Shown here: positions 11,505 through 22,836 of the stretch, piece by piece
How positions within the stretch are numbered: position 1 is the stretch's first letter
How the letters are laid out: each line of letters begins with the position of its first letter
Assembly: GCF_963259705.1 (NCBI RefSeq)
Contig: NC_081844.1
Coordinates: 35,281,341-35,345,340 of the forward strand
Source: Myotis daubentonii
Lineage: Eukaryota; Chordata; Mammalia; Chiroptera; Vespertilionidae
Reading direction: 5' to 3'
Length of the DNA: 64,000 nucleotides
Notes under the pieces: generated by a model
Seen by the model: the letters and a program-made list of their open reading frames with translations, nothing else
Told to the model about the DNA's origin: nothing
Database searches by the model: none
Position numbers and translations under genes: made by a program

Positions 11505-12027
11505 AGACACTGCGGTTCCCCTTCTCTGCGGGGGATTTGTCCCAAGACCACAGGCGCCAGTGGATGCCTGAAACTGGATAGTAGTGAACCTTATGTATAC
11601 TGTTTTTTCCTACACATATACATACACCTGTGATGAAGTTTAATTTATAAATTAGGCATAATAAGTGATTAACAATAATAATAAAATAGAACAATTATAC
11701 CCATATACTGTAATAAAAGTTACATGAGTGTGACATTATTAAGTAAAATCAAGGTTACTTGAACATACTCACTACAGTGTGACAGTCAGTCTGATAACCA
11801 AGACAGCTACTAAGTGAGTAGTGAGTGGGCAGCGTGTACATCGTGGATATGCCAGACAGGGAAGATTCATGTCCTGGGAGGAAGGGGATGGCACCGGCAG
11901 CGTACAGTTTAAAACTCAGGGATTGTTTATTTCTGGAATTTTCCATTTAATATTTTTGAATGGAGGTTGACTGCAAGCAACTGAAACTGAAGAAAGCAGA
12001 ACCTCGAATAAGGGGGGAGTTACTGTG
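11505..12027. mobile_element. Tigger/pogo-type non-autonomous DNA transposon
   Basis: The left terminus 'cactgcggttccccttctc' and right terminus 'aataaggggggagttactgt' are inverted relatives flanked by TA. Same family as 5691-6983. Long AT-rich interior without a transposase frame. Confidence 0.7.
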
Positions 12028-12263
12028 TAAGGTCAAAAGATGACAGCAAATACATACACAGTTTCCTACTGCAACTAGTATCCACTGAGCACAAAAATTG
12101 TGTTACTAATAGTATAAAACAATGACTACTGTGAACAGGCAGAATCACCAACCAAAGGAAAATTACCAAGGCTCTAAAATAATGGAGTTGCTTTAAGGTC
12201 AAAGGACATTTACACCATACTTCTGCCACAACTTCTTAACTTCTTTACGTTATTGGCCCAAAT

Positions 12264-12480
12264 TGCCCGGCCGGTGTGGCTCAGGGATTGAGCATCAACC
12301 CATGAACCAGGAGGTCATGGTTCGATTCCTGGTCAGGGCACTTGCCCGGGTTTCGAGCTCGATCCTCAGTCGGGGGTGTGCAGGAGGCAGTGTATCGATG
12401 ATTCTCTCTCATCATTTGTTGTTTCTCTCACTCTCTCCCTCTCACTCCCTCTCTCTGAAAATCAATAAACACTTAAAGAA
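12264..12480 (+). mobile_element. Ves SINE
   Basis: Head 'gcccggccggtgtggctcag', B-box-like 'ggttcgattcctggtcagg', body 'gattctctctcatcatt', and an 'aatcaataaacac' tail. Target duplication 'gttattggcc(c)aaa' at 12249-12262 and 12481-12493, differing by a one-base indel. Confidence 0.93.
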
Positions 12481-12997
12481 GTTATTGGCCAAACTTAAGG
12501 ATCTAAATTGCCTATATGATCTGTGTATTTTAAAATACTTAGATACTAAGGAGATAGTGAGTAAAAAATTCAGCTGTCGGAATTGTTTGCATTGTCCTTC
12601 CCCTTTTTCTACCTTTCCGGAACAGTTGAGTTAAGAAGACATAAGGAGGTGCTGAGCAATGCAGGCGTCTCACTTGGAGAAGTAGGGAGTTGCAGGGCCA
12701 GAGCTGGCTGAGAAAGAAGCGTGTTCTTATGAAGGAGGCAGTGGTGTGGTGCAGGCTGTGACAGCCCAGATGTGGTAAAATGGGCATTCTCGTGGAGGGC
12801 TGATCTGGCACAGGCTGTCAGAGCTGAGCAGGGTGAGGAGGATGTGTCTGAGAGGGTGCAGAGAAGAGGACAGCAGCAAAAGATTGGTTACTTGCAGAAG
12901 GTTGTTCTTATAGGTATGCCCTAATATTAAGGATAATGGGAGCTAGCTAGGTTTAAGGAGATAATTAGAATGCACTCTCCATAGTGTTTTGGAATAG

Positions 12998-13000
<3 letters not shown>

Positions 13001-13030
<30 letters not shown>
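13001..13030. repeat. (TG)15 microsatellite
   Basis: Uninterrupted alternating TG for 30 bases within the intron. Confidence 0.95.
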
Positions 13031-13033
<3 letters not shown>

Positions 13034-13039
13034 ATGTGT

Positions 13040-13425
13040 TTATTTAATGGCCACATTTTGCATTTTTATGCTGTTTGTTGGTGACTGTACTGTTTAAAAT
13101 GACCCCAGGTGTGGTAATGAAGTGTTGTGTAATGTTCCTAAGTGTAAGCAGACTACAGTGTGCCTTATGGAGAAAATATGTGTTAGATAAGCTTCATTCA
13201 GCCATGAGTTACAGCACCATTGGCCTCAAGTTCAATAGATATGGTGTCCCGACACAGAAACATGTATAAAACAAGTTATATATTGATCATTTGATGAAAA
13301 TGTTGTACATAGGAACCTAACCCTGTATTTCCTCTAGGAGCAATGTTATGATATTCACTAATTAAATGTTCATGGCAAGTTTTTAGAACATAACTACCAC
13401 AAATGATAAGAATTGACTGTACGTT
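13040..13425. mobile_element. Tigger-type relic, copy 1
   Basis: Shares a series of phrases in order with 19225-19790: 'tttaaaatg.cccc', 'agaaaatat', 'tcaatgcttc'-like text and 'cctctaggagcaatg'/'ccctaggatcaatg'. Both are decayed copies of one mammalian DNA transposon family with no open transposase. Confidence 0.55.
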
Positions 13426-14109
13426 GTTTCAAAGTACCTCCCACAATGTCTTTATTAATTAAAGTAGAAAAGAGTAACTTGACCATGGAGAAGCCTGGCA
13501 GCTGATCAGTGTGAATATTATTAGGAATAGTACAAATCCTGGTTGTGTGCCACCTGATAGCACTTCTGTATTACTCAGCCAGAACTCCATAATCTGAATC
13601 TCATCATAAGGAAACACCAGACAAATCCAAATTGAGGAACTTTCTAAGAAAATAAGTGGACTATAATCTTCAAAAGTAGGGGATCAAGGGAAGAGTTCCA
13701 TTTTGAAGGAGACTAAGGAGACATGCCAGCTAAATCCAACGCAAGGTTTTATTGGATCCTTTTGGTATAAAGGACAAAGATATTGAGACGCTGGTGAAGC
13801 TAGAATGGAGTCTAAGGTTAGACAATAGTGAAGTGTTAATTTCCTGATTTTGGTGGTCGTATTATGGCTATATAAGAGAACATCATTGTTGTAGAAAATA
13901 CTCAAAGTATTTTGGGAGTGTTGGGACATTGTGTTTCCAGTTTACTTTGAGATAGTTAAGGAAAATAATTATTTGTACTGCGTTTTGGACTTTTTCTGTA
14001 ACTTTAAGATTGTTTCAAGAAATTTAAATTAATAACAATAGAAAATAAAGATGCAATAAGTATTAGCAAAGACAAAAGAAAAAGATTATTTGCATTTAAC
14101 TGACTGGGG

Positions 14110-14760
14110 CAACCAGAGAACAGTGAAGATACTACTTCCCAGGAACAGAGTGTGGCAGTATCACTGTCGCGTGGCTCTCTGCCTGCTGATCGTGATGCTG
14201 TCTGCTAGGAACGCCCGAGGTACTTGCTTGGCCTGATGACTTGTGGTGAGCCGGCACAGACATTTACCCCGCTTTGGGGCAGGGGCTTGGGGGGAGGTTA
14301 ATGTAGTGGCAGGACCAGCCCCAGGCTTTCTATTATGGCTGCAGGATGTGCTGCACCAAAATCATCAGGGAGCTTTGAGGAGCAAGATTTATCACTCACA
14401 GTCCTTGAGGGTACCCAGCAAGCCCAAGGGGCACAGCAAGTTTGGGGGCATGGGAGAGAGCACAGACCTAGAGCTCTGCCTTTGTTAGGGTTCTAGGGTG
14501 GGGTGCCTAGGTTTTTATGGATTCACTCTCTATTGGCTAATTTAAATAATAAGAAAGGGAGTTAGGGTGCAGGAAGGGAGAAATGGGGCTACTCAAATGG
14601 TCAGTTATCCAGGTTACCCAGGGCTTTCTGGAAAAGTGAACTTCATGAGTGGGGACAGCCTAGTTCCTTGTGTGGTTGTTTTGCTGGTAGCTGTCATACA
14701 TACTTTTATTCAGGATGGATGCCTTCGGAAATGGATGCCTTGGCAGTAAAAAACTTAAAA
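14110..14760. mobile_element. Possible solo LTR or other long repeat
   Basis: A 650-bp block, more GC-rich than its surroundings, with LTR-like wording ('gagctttgaggagcaagatt', 'gggttctagggtggggtgcc', 'atccaggttacccagggctt'). I see no target duplication or internal retroviral coding sequence, and could not fix the ends. It could instead be unique sequence. Confidence 0.3.
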
Positions 14761-15174
14761 TGTCAAGCGCTCATACTACAATCAAAAAGCTTAATGTCAG
14801 GCACTTACATTACAGGGTAACCAAAAGATGATACCTCCCAGCATGGTAACAAATATCACAGGATGGAAATTTCACAGCCGTGGACATCAAAGTTTTCTTA
14901 TCAGAAATAACAAGGCACAGATCACACAGGCAATCAGATGGGGAATTTGCATCCTCCTCTTCATTTTGAGCTTTAAATTTCTTACTGCTATAATCAGTGA
15001 GTCAAAAGCAACAGAGGCATTGCTATAACATTAAAAGATTAATTTTGTAGACTTTATGAAATATCACAATGGGACATTATCCCAAGGGGATTTCAAGAAA
15101 ACAGCAGCAAATATAGTCTCTATAGAAAAATTGTAAAGGGGTAATGACAGGAAGAATTAAGAACATGCACATTA

Positions 15175-15391
15175 GCCCTGATCGGTTTGGCTCAGTGGAT
15201 AGAGCATCGGCCTGCGGACTGAAGGGTTCTGGGTTTGATTCCGGTCAAGGGCATGTACCTTGGTTGCAGGTACACCCCTGGTAGGAGGTGTGCAGGATGC
15301 AGCTGATCGATGTTTCTCTCTCATCGATGTTTCAAACTCTCTATCCCTCTCCCTTCCTCTCTGTAAAAAAATCAATAAAATATATTTTTTA
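15175..15391 (+). mobile_element. Ves SINE (young subtype)
   Basis: Full-length: 'ccctgatcggtttggctcag', 'gtttgattccggtcaaggg', paired 'catcgatgtttc' motifs, and 'aaatcaataaaatatat'. Exact 16-bp target duplication 'aagaacatgcacatta' at 15159-15174 and 15392-15407. Confidence 0.96.
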
Positions 15392-15587
15392 AAGAACATG
15401 CACATTATATAACCAAAAGGTTGTTTGCTGAGAAAGGCATGATCATGGAGAACCAGCATGAAGCTAAAGAAACCTCCCTGTACTCAGTTCTCCCAGCATG
15501 ACCCCACCACAGATCTCTCTCTCTGGAGAGTCAGCCTGTAGTAGAGTTCCCAGCTGTAATTCCAGAAGGCCAACTGCGTGCTATATA

Positions 15588-15712
15588 GGGTGTCCCCCAA
15601 AAATGTACACACGCTTTGAATAATTATAAAGGCAGTCTTTATTAAAATACATTTCATTTTCAAAATTGAGCTATCCACTGTTAAAGTGCGTATACATTTT
15701 GGGTGGACACCC
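15588..15712. mobile_element. Tc1/mariner-like MITE (125 bp)
   Basis: Terminal inverted repeats of roughly 25-30 bp: the left end begins 'gggtgtcccccaaaaatgta' and the right end reads 'tacattttgggtggacaccc'. The left flank is TATA; the right-hand TA has decayed. No coding capacity. Confidence 0.8.
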
Positions 15713-16325
15713 ATCTTTGAAAGGATTCCTGTGGGCTTAACATTTAATTCTATTACTTTACAGATGTGTGGGTGAATTAGAACTTAGTGGAATACATACT
15801 GTAAAATAGGTTAAATCTCCTTAAAAATGTGTAGCTAGGAATGTCTTCCTTGAGTTTGAGGACAGTGTTGTTTGAAGATGGTGATGACTCAGTTCCTGAC
15901 AGTAAATGCCTTTGGAGAGACATCTGGCTGTGATATCAGAGTTTCATGCTATGGGACTGATAATTTACTTAACTTTGAGATTATTCTCTAGGTTTCTTAG
16001 TATAAAGATTAAAATTTTATTATATTTTCCACTTTATATTTTTTGTTTTTAATACAGCTATGATATTGTTATACAAGTTTCCATTAGAATGCTAGCTTTT
16101 TAAATGTAGCTTGGTGTGGACAAATGTTCAAGTTAGCATTTGTTTTTCTGTAAGCATGGGCAGAATTCCTTCAAGTGTATTATGTTACTTTGTTTTGCAT
16201 TGAATATTACTGTGACTACCTGCATAAGAATTTATTCAAATTAATTATATTTTGCTACTTACTTTCTGCCCACTTTTACTTACATGCTTTCTTCATATAT
16301 ATATATACTGCACATTTATTTTATA

Positions 16326-16614
16326 CTACATGCCTGGTGCATGAATTCCTGCACGGGTGGGGTCCCTCAGACTGGCTGGTGATGGAGGCCGATCGGGGCA
16401 TCTCGCACTGTCCCGATTGGGGCTGGCCAGCCGGGCGGGGGCCAGGGGGCATTGCGGGAGGTTGGCCGGCGGAGTAGGGGTAGGGAAGTTGGCTGTGGGA
16501 GTGCACTGACATCAGGGAGCAGCTCCTGCATTGAGCATCTGCCCCCTGGTGGTCAGTGTGCGTCATAGCGACTGGTCAACCGGTTGTTTGGTCATAACAA
16601 TCACTTAGGCTTTT

Positions 16615-16664
<50 letters not shown>

Positions 16665-16675
16665 GATAGATAGGC
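16326..16675 (-). mobile_element. HeliBat-type Helitron, reverse, with ATAG microsatellite at its 5' terminus
   Basis: In reverse, the 3' terminus is 'ctacatgcctggtgcatga' (CTAG decayed), with 'accagggggcagatgctcaa' inside as in the copy at 5831-6074. The opposite end should read 'cttttattatataggagga'. Instead 'cttttat' runs directly into (AGAT)n, so the microsatellite appears to have grown from the TATA-rich Helitron end. Confidence 0.8.
16614..16674. repeat. (ATAG)n microsatellite
   Basis: About 14 tetranucleotide units with one interruption ('gatgata') near the end. Sits on the 5' terminus of the reverse Helitron. Confidence 0.95.
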
Positions 16676-16679
16676 TTGT

Positions 16680-17640
16680 TTTTTGTTATCGGTAATCATT
16701 GAAATTCTAGACTTGTCTTTTGCCAAGTTGAGGTGTATGGTGTGATGTGTTTCTGCTCTATACCACCATTCATTTGTCCCAGTAGATTTTTTTTTTAATT
16801 TTGTGATTTTATACTTTTTTCCAACAGTTTGTAGAATATTACTAATTATCCAGAACTTATATTTTCTTAATTTCCAGCTATATTTATATGGACAAAATAA
16901 TACTTTCTCTATAAAGCTACTTTAAAATCACTTTCAATGTATGTATTAATAACAGGCTTACATTATTTTTCCAAAAACTTCTTTGTATAATTGGGATGCA
17001 TCTTTATACAGCAGTACATTTTATACATTGGCAAATATGGTATTTGCATTTCTTGTTAAAGACTTAGAATAATATTCGTAGTTATAATTTTAATGTAGCG
17101 TAGTAGTCTAGCATTTTAGTTTGGGAACAGTTTTATTCAGTAAACTGTTCCCTAATGTTGGATATTTAGGTTGCTTCCAATTTTTTATTTTCAATTTTTA
17201 ATCATCCTGGTCTCCGCTACAGGTCAGAGTCATGTACACGGAACTTTTACTTACGTTGAAGTTATCTGTTAGAGCAGTATGATCTAACAGAGTAAGATAA
17301 AAGATCTAAGCATATTTTATTATTATTATTATTAAACTTCTGGAACAAGAGGAGTATAAATGAATGTTTTAATTTTCACTAATTATATTGATATGCTTTT
17401 CCAGAAGGATAATACCAGTTTATAGTAAATAGTTACTGGTTTTACCACAATTCTATACACGTGGATGATTAAATTTTTTATTTCATTTACATAGGGGTAT
17501 TAATTTGCATTTCTGTAGGTATAGTAAGGATTAACATTTTTCCATGTAACCGGGTATTTGTGTTTCTTCTTATATCGATTGTCTGTTTATGTATAATTTG
17601 CCAGTTATGCAATTTGGATCAGAATGGAGATTCTTTTCTA
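16680..17640 (-). mobile_element. Old LINE (HAL1/L1-like) sequence
   Basis: Phrases such as 'ttggatatttaggttgcttcc' and 'tttgcatttctgtaggtatag' are typical of the reverse strand of old mammalian LINEs. Very decayed, with approximate ends. Confidence 0.4.
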
Positions 17641-18148
17641 TTGAAATGGCTAAAAAAAAAAATAAAAATCATAAATTTTACCTTTACCTTTTAGGGGTCT
17701 TTTGAATTGTCTCCTCTCTCCTGCACAAGTAAGAAGACCAGGGAACACAAAAGCCATGTCCATGTTCACATAGTATACTTAACACTAATAATAGCTTGGT
17801 AAAACAGCTTCATATCTAACTGAGCAAGAGAAAGATAGGTGTTTAGACAGTGTTAAGTGGCTGAGAAACCTTCTGATTTGGGGAAGGAGAATCACAGGGC
17901 TTTGACTCTGCATTGTTTCTTCTGGCTTCAGTTATAAACTTTTAAAACAATTCTTAGAATGTGGAAAACTGATATTAGTCTAATTTGGAAGCATTCAGTT
18001 ATGTCTTGCTAGAAAGAAACCATTGGCAAAGGTTCTCCCAGAGTGTTTAATCCAGACAATTTTAATAATCATAGTTGATTTATTTTTGTTTTAAATCATA
18101 ATATGGAAAGTCATATATGCCTTTTGAAAATCTGGCCATTTCATTTCT

Positions 18149-18348
18149 TTCTTTTAAAAAAATGTTTTGATATCAGAGAGAGGAAGGGAAAAAGGGAGAG
18201 AGATAGAAACATCAATGATGACAGAGAATCATTGATTGGCTGCCTCTTGGGAATCAAGGCTGCAACCCAGGCATGTGCCCTGACCGGGAATTGAACTGGT
18301 GACCTTCCGGTGTAGAGGTCAACAATCACTGCATTATACCAACTGGGC
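18149..18348 (-). mobile_element. Ves SINE
   Basis: Reverse-strand copy with 'cattgattggctgcctc', 'gggaattgaactggtgacc' and a head ending 'accaactgggc'. Exact 16-bp target duplication 'tggccatttcatttct' at 18133-18148 and 18349-18364. Confidence 0.95.
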
Positions 18349-19224
18349 TGGCCATTTCATTTCTACCTATGACAGCTTTTACCAATTATAGGCTATCTAC
18401 TTAATGTTGATTAGTGAATCTAAATGTGTACATGGCGAAGATTTTAAGAACTAATTTTTAGACAAGTGTCAAGAGGGAGGGACAGGAAAGAAAGTAGAAG
18501 GGAAGATATTTCAAGTGAAAACACGATGTCTTTTTTTTAATGCTATATTTTACTAATATATTACTTGATATTTTTAATTGGCCATTTCCCCTACCTTCCC
18601 CTACCCTCCCCTTCCTCCCCCTCCCCCCCTTAACTAATTTACTCTCTTAACTTTATGACAGCTGAGTCAATAACATCTTACTGGGTGTTTTTATGAACCA
18701 CCTAATAGATGGTTCTGTATTGCAGGCCTGAGGGTGCAGTCAGTGATTAAATGTAAGATTCTGTCCAGACATATGATAGAGCCACATTAAACTGCTGCTG
18801 CCCACAGGCTGTTTGACAGCTGTCTGCCTCGATGTGATATTTAAATCACTGCAAAGCATTAAACAGGAATGCCAATTTGCAACCAAAACATGCTTCTGGA
18901 ATGTGAGACACTTCAGACCAAAAAATCTCTAGCCATCCTTTTAAAGGTTTTTTGATGAGTAAATTGCAAATATTAGCACCACTAAGCTTGAAATAGTACC
19001 CCTTGAAATAGAAAAGTGAATATTCTCAAATGCCAGCCTGAATCCATGCCCACTGGTCAAATCTAACTTAAGCAACAAAATAAATGGGTGAATACCAGGT
19101 TACATCTCATTGAATAAAACGGGAATCTATGAATTCATAAATAAATGAATAAATAGGGAAAAGGGAAAGCTCTTCCTTCAATACAAGCTCAGCTAATAAA
19201 TACAGATGGGATGATAGAAATAGA

Positions 19225-19790
19225 TAATCACCATTGACAACCATTATAGGAAGATGCTACAGACAGGAGTCACTGGTAAGTGGTAGACGGACTGGTAGTT
19301 GGAGGGTTGATGAAGGAGTAATAGGATATTGGTGCGATACTATGCACTTGTTTCAGCTCTCATGCTGTAAACAGTGTTCTTTTCACAGTCTATTCAATAA
19401 CACATTTCTTACCTTTTTGTTGATTTTGCTATTTAAAATGGCCCCCAGGCATAGTGCTACCTATCTAGTTTCCTAAGCACAAGAAGGCTGTAATGTGCCT
19501 GATGAAGAAAATACATGGTTAGAGGTTTCACTGAGGCATGAATTTATAGTGCTGTTGGCCACGAGTGCAATATTAATGAATCACTTAGATGTTAAATGAA
19601 GTGCCTTTAAACAGAAACACAAATAAAACAAGGTTATGCATTGATCGGTTAAAGAAAATGTGACTAAAGACTTGCAGGAAACCAACTCTGCATTTTCCCT
19701 AGGATCAATGCTTCAGTATTTGCTAATTCAGTATTTTGGCACCTTTATAAAACATAACTTGCTGTGCATAACAAAAATCAAATGTCTGTC
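19225..19790. mobile_element. Tigger-type relic, copy 2
   Basis: Better-preserved relative of 13040-13425, with 'aacagaaacacaaataaaac', 'gttatgcattgatcggtt' and 'tttgctaattcagtatttt'. An 80-residue open frame here is not a recognisable protein. Confidence 0.55.
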
Positions 19791-20732
19791 ATGTGTGCGA
19801 CTAACAGTGGTTGCCATTGGTTTTATTAATTTCACATCATATATAACAATGTTTTACACTTTTAAGTTGTGAAAGTATACATATGTACTTGTGAGTTATT
19901 TATACCATATTTTAAAGTATAAAAGGGCATTGAGAAGACTTTAACTTTGGTTGTTACTCTTGCTTTGGATTTCCTGGGGAGTCATCTTAAAGAATTTTGA
20001 CTGGTCATTGTTTTATAGTGTCTTTATGGAAACTACTGACTTCCAGAGCCCAATAGACTTATTCGGTATAGTTTTTAATGCTAATTGATTGGCTTTTGAT
20101 ACTTTTGAGTGAATGAGAAATATCTTATTAGAATTAATGGATGGAGGAGCTAATTGTACATAATATTTGAAAGGGTAAGTAACAAGAGGAGGAAAAGACT
20201 CAAATTGATTCAAAAGCAAAAAATAAGAGAAGATAATTGGTGTATTCTGCATCTTTCTTCTAATCTACCAGATATTAGACAAAACAAATTGGGGTCTTGT
20301 CTTTAAATAGTAGAAAGCAGATGTGCTGAGCATATTCTTCAGATTTTTAAAAACTGCTTGTCTAGAAGAGGGTGTTTGGGGCTACTATATGGAACTTCAA
20401 CTTTTGATTGAAGTCTTCTTGATACCAGGCACTTTACACTAGATTAATGCCAGGAAATCAATTTTCTCTCCTCTCACCTTTAGGCAAGTTATTACTCTCC
20501 TACTACAGAGTCACTTCTCATTTAGGTTTTTGGGAAACAGGGGAAAAAATTATTCTTTGAGACGAGTTGTTGGCTAAGATGGGCTTTTGGTTACTTGTCA
20601 TTCACTAGCTATAAAATTGGATTAAAAACACACACAACAGTTTTATTTCTTGTTTTGCTTAATACAAATGTCTCTTCAGCCAGAAATCATTACTAATGGT
20701 TATTAGATATTTATTTTGCACTTTATAATCTT

Positions 20733-20950
20733 TTTTTTAAAATGTATTTTATTGATTTTTTACAGAGAGGAAGGCAGAGGGATAGAGAGTTAGAAACATC
20801 GATGAGAGAGAAACATCGACCAGGTGCCTCCTGCACACCTCCTACTGGGGATGTGCCCGCAACCAAGGTACATGCCCTTGATCGGAACCGAACCTGGGAC
20901 CTTTCAGTCCGCAGGCTGACGCTCTATCCACTGAGCCAAACCGGTTTGGC
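20733..20950 (-). mobile_element. Ves SINE (young subtype)
   Basis: Full reverse-strand copy with 'ttattgattttttacagaga', paired 'aaacatcga' motifs and a head ending 'gagccaaaccggtttggc'. Exact 17-bp target duplication 'ttgcactttataatctt' at 20716-20732 and 20951-20967. About 280 bp upstream of an ELP3 exon. Confidence 0.96.
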
Positions 20951-20974
20951 TTGCACTTTATAATCTTATAAAGT

Positions 20975-21085
20975 GATTTTTATCAGGTGTTTCTCAGAAA
21001 CCCTGAGTGGTAGGTGAAAATCATAATTTCATAGATGGGAAAACTGAGGGATAGAGAAGCTCTGAACCTGGCTCCCTGCTTAGAA
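20975..21085 (-). mobile_element. MIR fragment
   Basis: 'tttcatagatgggaaaactg' followed by 'agggatagagaagctc' is the reverse strand of a MIR 3' region. Old and short. Confidence 0.5.
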
Positions 21086-21230
21086 TCTTCAGCCTCTGCT
21101 TTTCTGATTTGTATTGTAGGTTGTTTGGGTTTGAGTTTTTGTTTTCTTTTTTCCTTTTTTAAGGTCTTCTTATTTTACTGCTGTAAAGAATGATTTATAC
21201 TTGACAACAGCTGATCTTTTTCTCCTACAG

Positions 21231-21321
21231 GGATATTCCAATGCCCTTAGTCAGCTCAGGAGTCGAGCATGGTAATTTGAGAGAGCTGGCATTCGCAAGA
21301 ATGAAGGACCTTGGAATACAG
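21231..21321 (+). CDS. ELP3: ELP3 exon: linker into KAT domain (about residues 368-397)
   Basis: 91 bases: one base completing the Arg codon from the previous exon plus 30 codons. It translates [20 protein letters not shown], then [10 protein letters not shown]. This linker joins the radical-SAM barrel to the acetyltransferase lobe. I recall Leu in human where Phe is encoded in 'ELAFARM'; this is from memory and conservative. The acceptor tract is 'ctcctacag' ending at 21230; the donor is GTAAGA at 21322. Phases match on both sides. Confidence 0.97.
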
Positions 21322-21755
21322 GTAAGAGTCTGACTGTAACTATTGAGTTCAAAGTAATCTGGAATGCAAAAATACTTTTATATTCTCACAAGCTTAGGAG
21401 TTTGGTCAAAGAACTTTCAAATATTGAAAGTATTCTTACTGTGTAACATGTTGAAGTTGAAGCTAGTGGTTGCAAAGGCTGCATCCCATCCCTTACACCC
21501 CTTCTGCTCCCTTCTCAGAGTGTAATTTTTTTTCTACCTACCCAGATTGCCAACTATGTACTTAACTCACTTTTTGAAAAACATTTTTCTTTTGAAGAAT
21601 TGAGTGTTCGATTCTTGACTAATGGTTAGATCAGTATATGAGGATACGATGTTTGAAAAAACAAGGATTACGTGCGTGAAGTAATTACCAGACAATGCTA
21701 TTGCCACATACAACAGTCTCCTCATCCCACTCCACCCTCGCATCTATTCAGTCAG

Positions 21756-21910
21756 TTTTCTGAAAAGTTTTCTCCATAGTAATTTGGCTAAGAGAATAGA
21801 ATGCCTTGGGTAAGTCTTCAAACATGATACAAGGCCCTCAAAACGATGTCTTTAAAGTGCAGTCCATGCTTATATTGTGCACGAGGACATTCACAGCCCC
21901 ATCCCACACC
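21756..21910 (+). repeat. Inverted duplication, left arm
   Basis: From 'ttttctgaaaagttttctcc' to 'cagccccatcccacacc'. It matches the reverse complement of 22146-22286 with 3 mismatches over 141 aligned bases, and has a 14-base insertion ('acgatgtctttaaa') that the right arm lacks. It does not read as any repeat family I know. Confidence 0.95.
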
Positions 21911-22145
21911 CAGTGAACAGATGTTTACTAAGCACTTCCTTTCTGCAGGCCCTAGAAGTACAAAGAGCCCAGGAATCTGCAATTTAAATCTCTGTAGGTG
22001 ATTCTTACTTAAAGTATTATGAGATTTAAAATCAGTGCCCTAGAAACTACTTCTTAGAACTGAACTGCTCAAGAGAAAAGGCCAGGAGTGGTGTTGCCCT
22101 GAGTACTGGTTCCTGTGCTCTGCCTTCAGAGATTCTGGCTCACTA

Positions 22146-22286
22146 GGTGTGGGATGGGGCTGTGAATGTCCTCATGCACAATGTAAGCATGGACTGCACT
22201 TTGAGGGCCTTGTATCATGTTTGAAGACTTACCCAAGGCATTTTATTCTCTTAGCCAAATTACTATGGAGAAAACTTTTCAGAAAA
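22146..22286 (-). repeat. Inverted duplication, right arm
   Basis: From 'ggtgtgggatggggctgtg' to 'ggagaaaacttttcagaaaa', the reverse complement of the left arm. The 235-bp spacer (21911-22145) includes text resembling old MIR/MER5 repeats, so the arms are unlikely to be the ends of one young transposon. No target duplication is seen outside the arms. Confidence 0.95.
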
Positions 22287-22836
22287 TTGTGCAGAGGAGA
22301 GTGTGTGAACATTATTGGCTTATTCTATCCTCCTCCCCAAATTAAATGATTTTAAGTTCTAGAAAATCAGCTCACGTATTTGCAATAATTAATAAACCAA
22401 ACAGGATTGTAGGTCTGTTCTGCTTCCCATTCAGCTGTTCTTCATTTCCACCTCCTCTTTCTCTTGAAAATACCACTAAAAGTGACTGATCTGGCCTGGT
22501 TATCCTGATAACCTTATCATCCACCCATTGTCTTTAGCCCTGTACCCTCATAAACCTTGATAGCCTCTCAGTAACTGGGGTTGAGTCTAAAGACTGGAAT
22601 TCAGTCATAGCCAAAAGACATCTAGTTCACAGAGGCAATGTCTATACCAGCAATTAAGCAAATACCAATCTCTGCCTTTTAAAAAGCATTCCCCACTCCC
22701 GCAAAAAAAAAAAAAAAAACAACCCCAAAAAACCCAGAAGCATGCAGGCGATCATTAAGGTCATGTAAATATAGTACATTCACATGCAAGTTACTATATA
22801 GAACTGCTGTAGTTAAAAGACAACATACAAAGGTAA

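Larger units (their letters stand above)
10808..21230 (+). other. ELP3: ELP3 intron
   Basis: 10.4 kb intron. It holds Tigger-type relics (11505-12027, 13040-13425, 19225-19790), Ves SINEs (12264-12480, 15175-15391, 18149-18348, 20733-20950), a mariner-like MITE (15588-15712), a reverse Helitron with an ATAG microsatellite (16326-16675), old LINE sequence (16680-17640) and a possible solo LTR (14110-14760). I recognise nothing certain in 10830-11500, 12500-13000, 15720-16320, 17650-18130, 18365-19220 or 19800-20715. Confidence 0.8.

Noticed and set aside
15175..15391. tRNA-like promoter boxes (here and in every Ves SINE)
   Set aside because: These are SINE heads derived from a tRNA, with no cloverleaf of a working tRNA gene.
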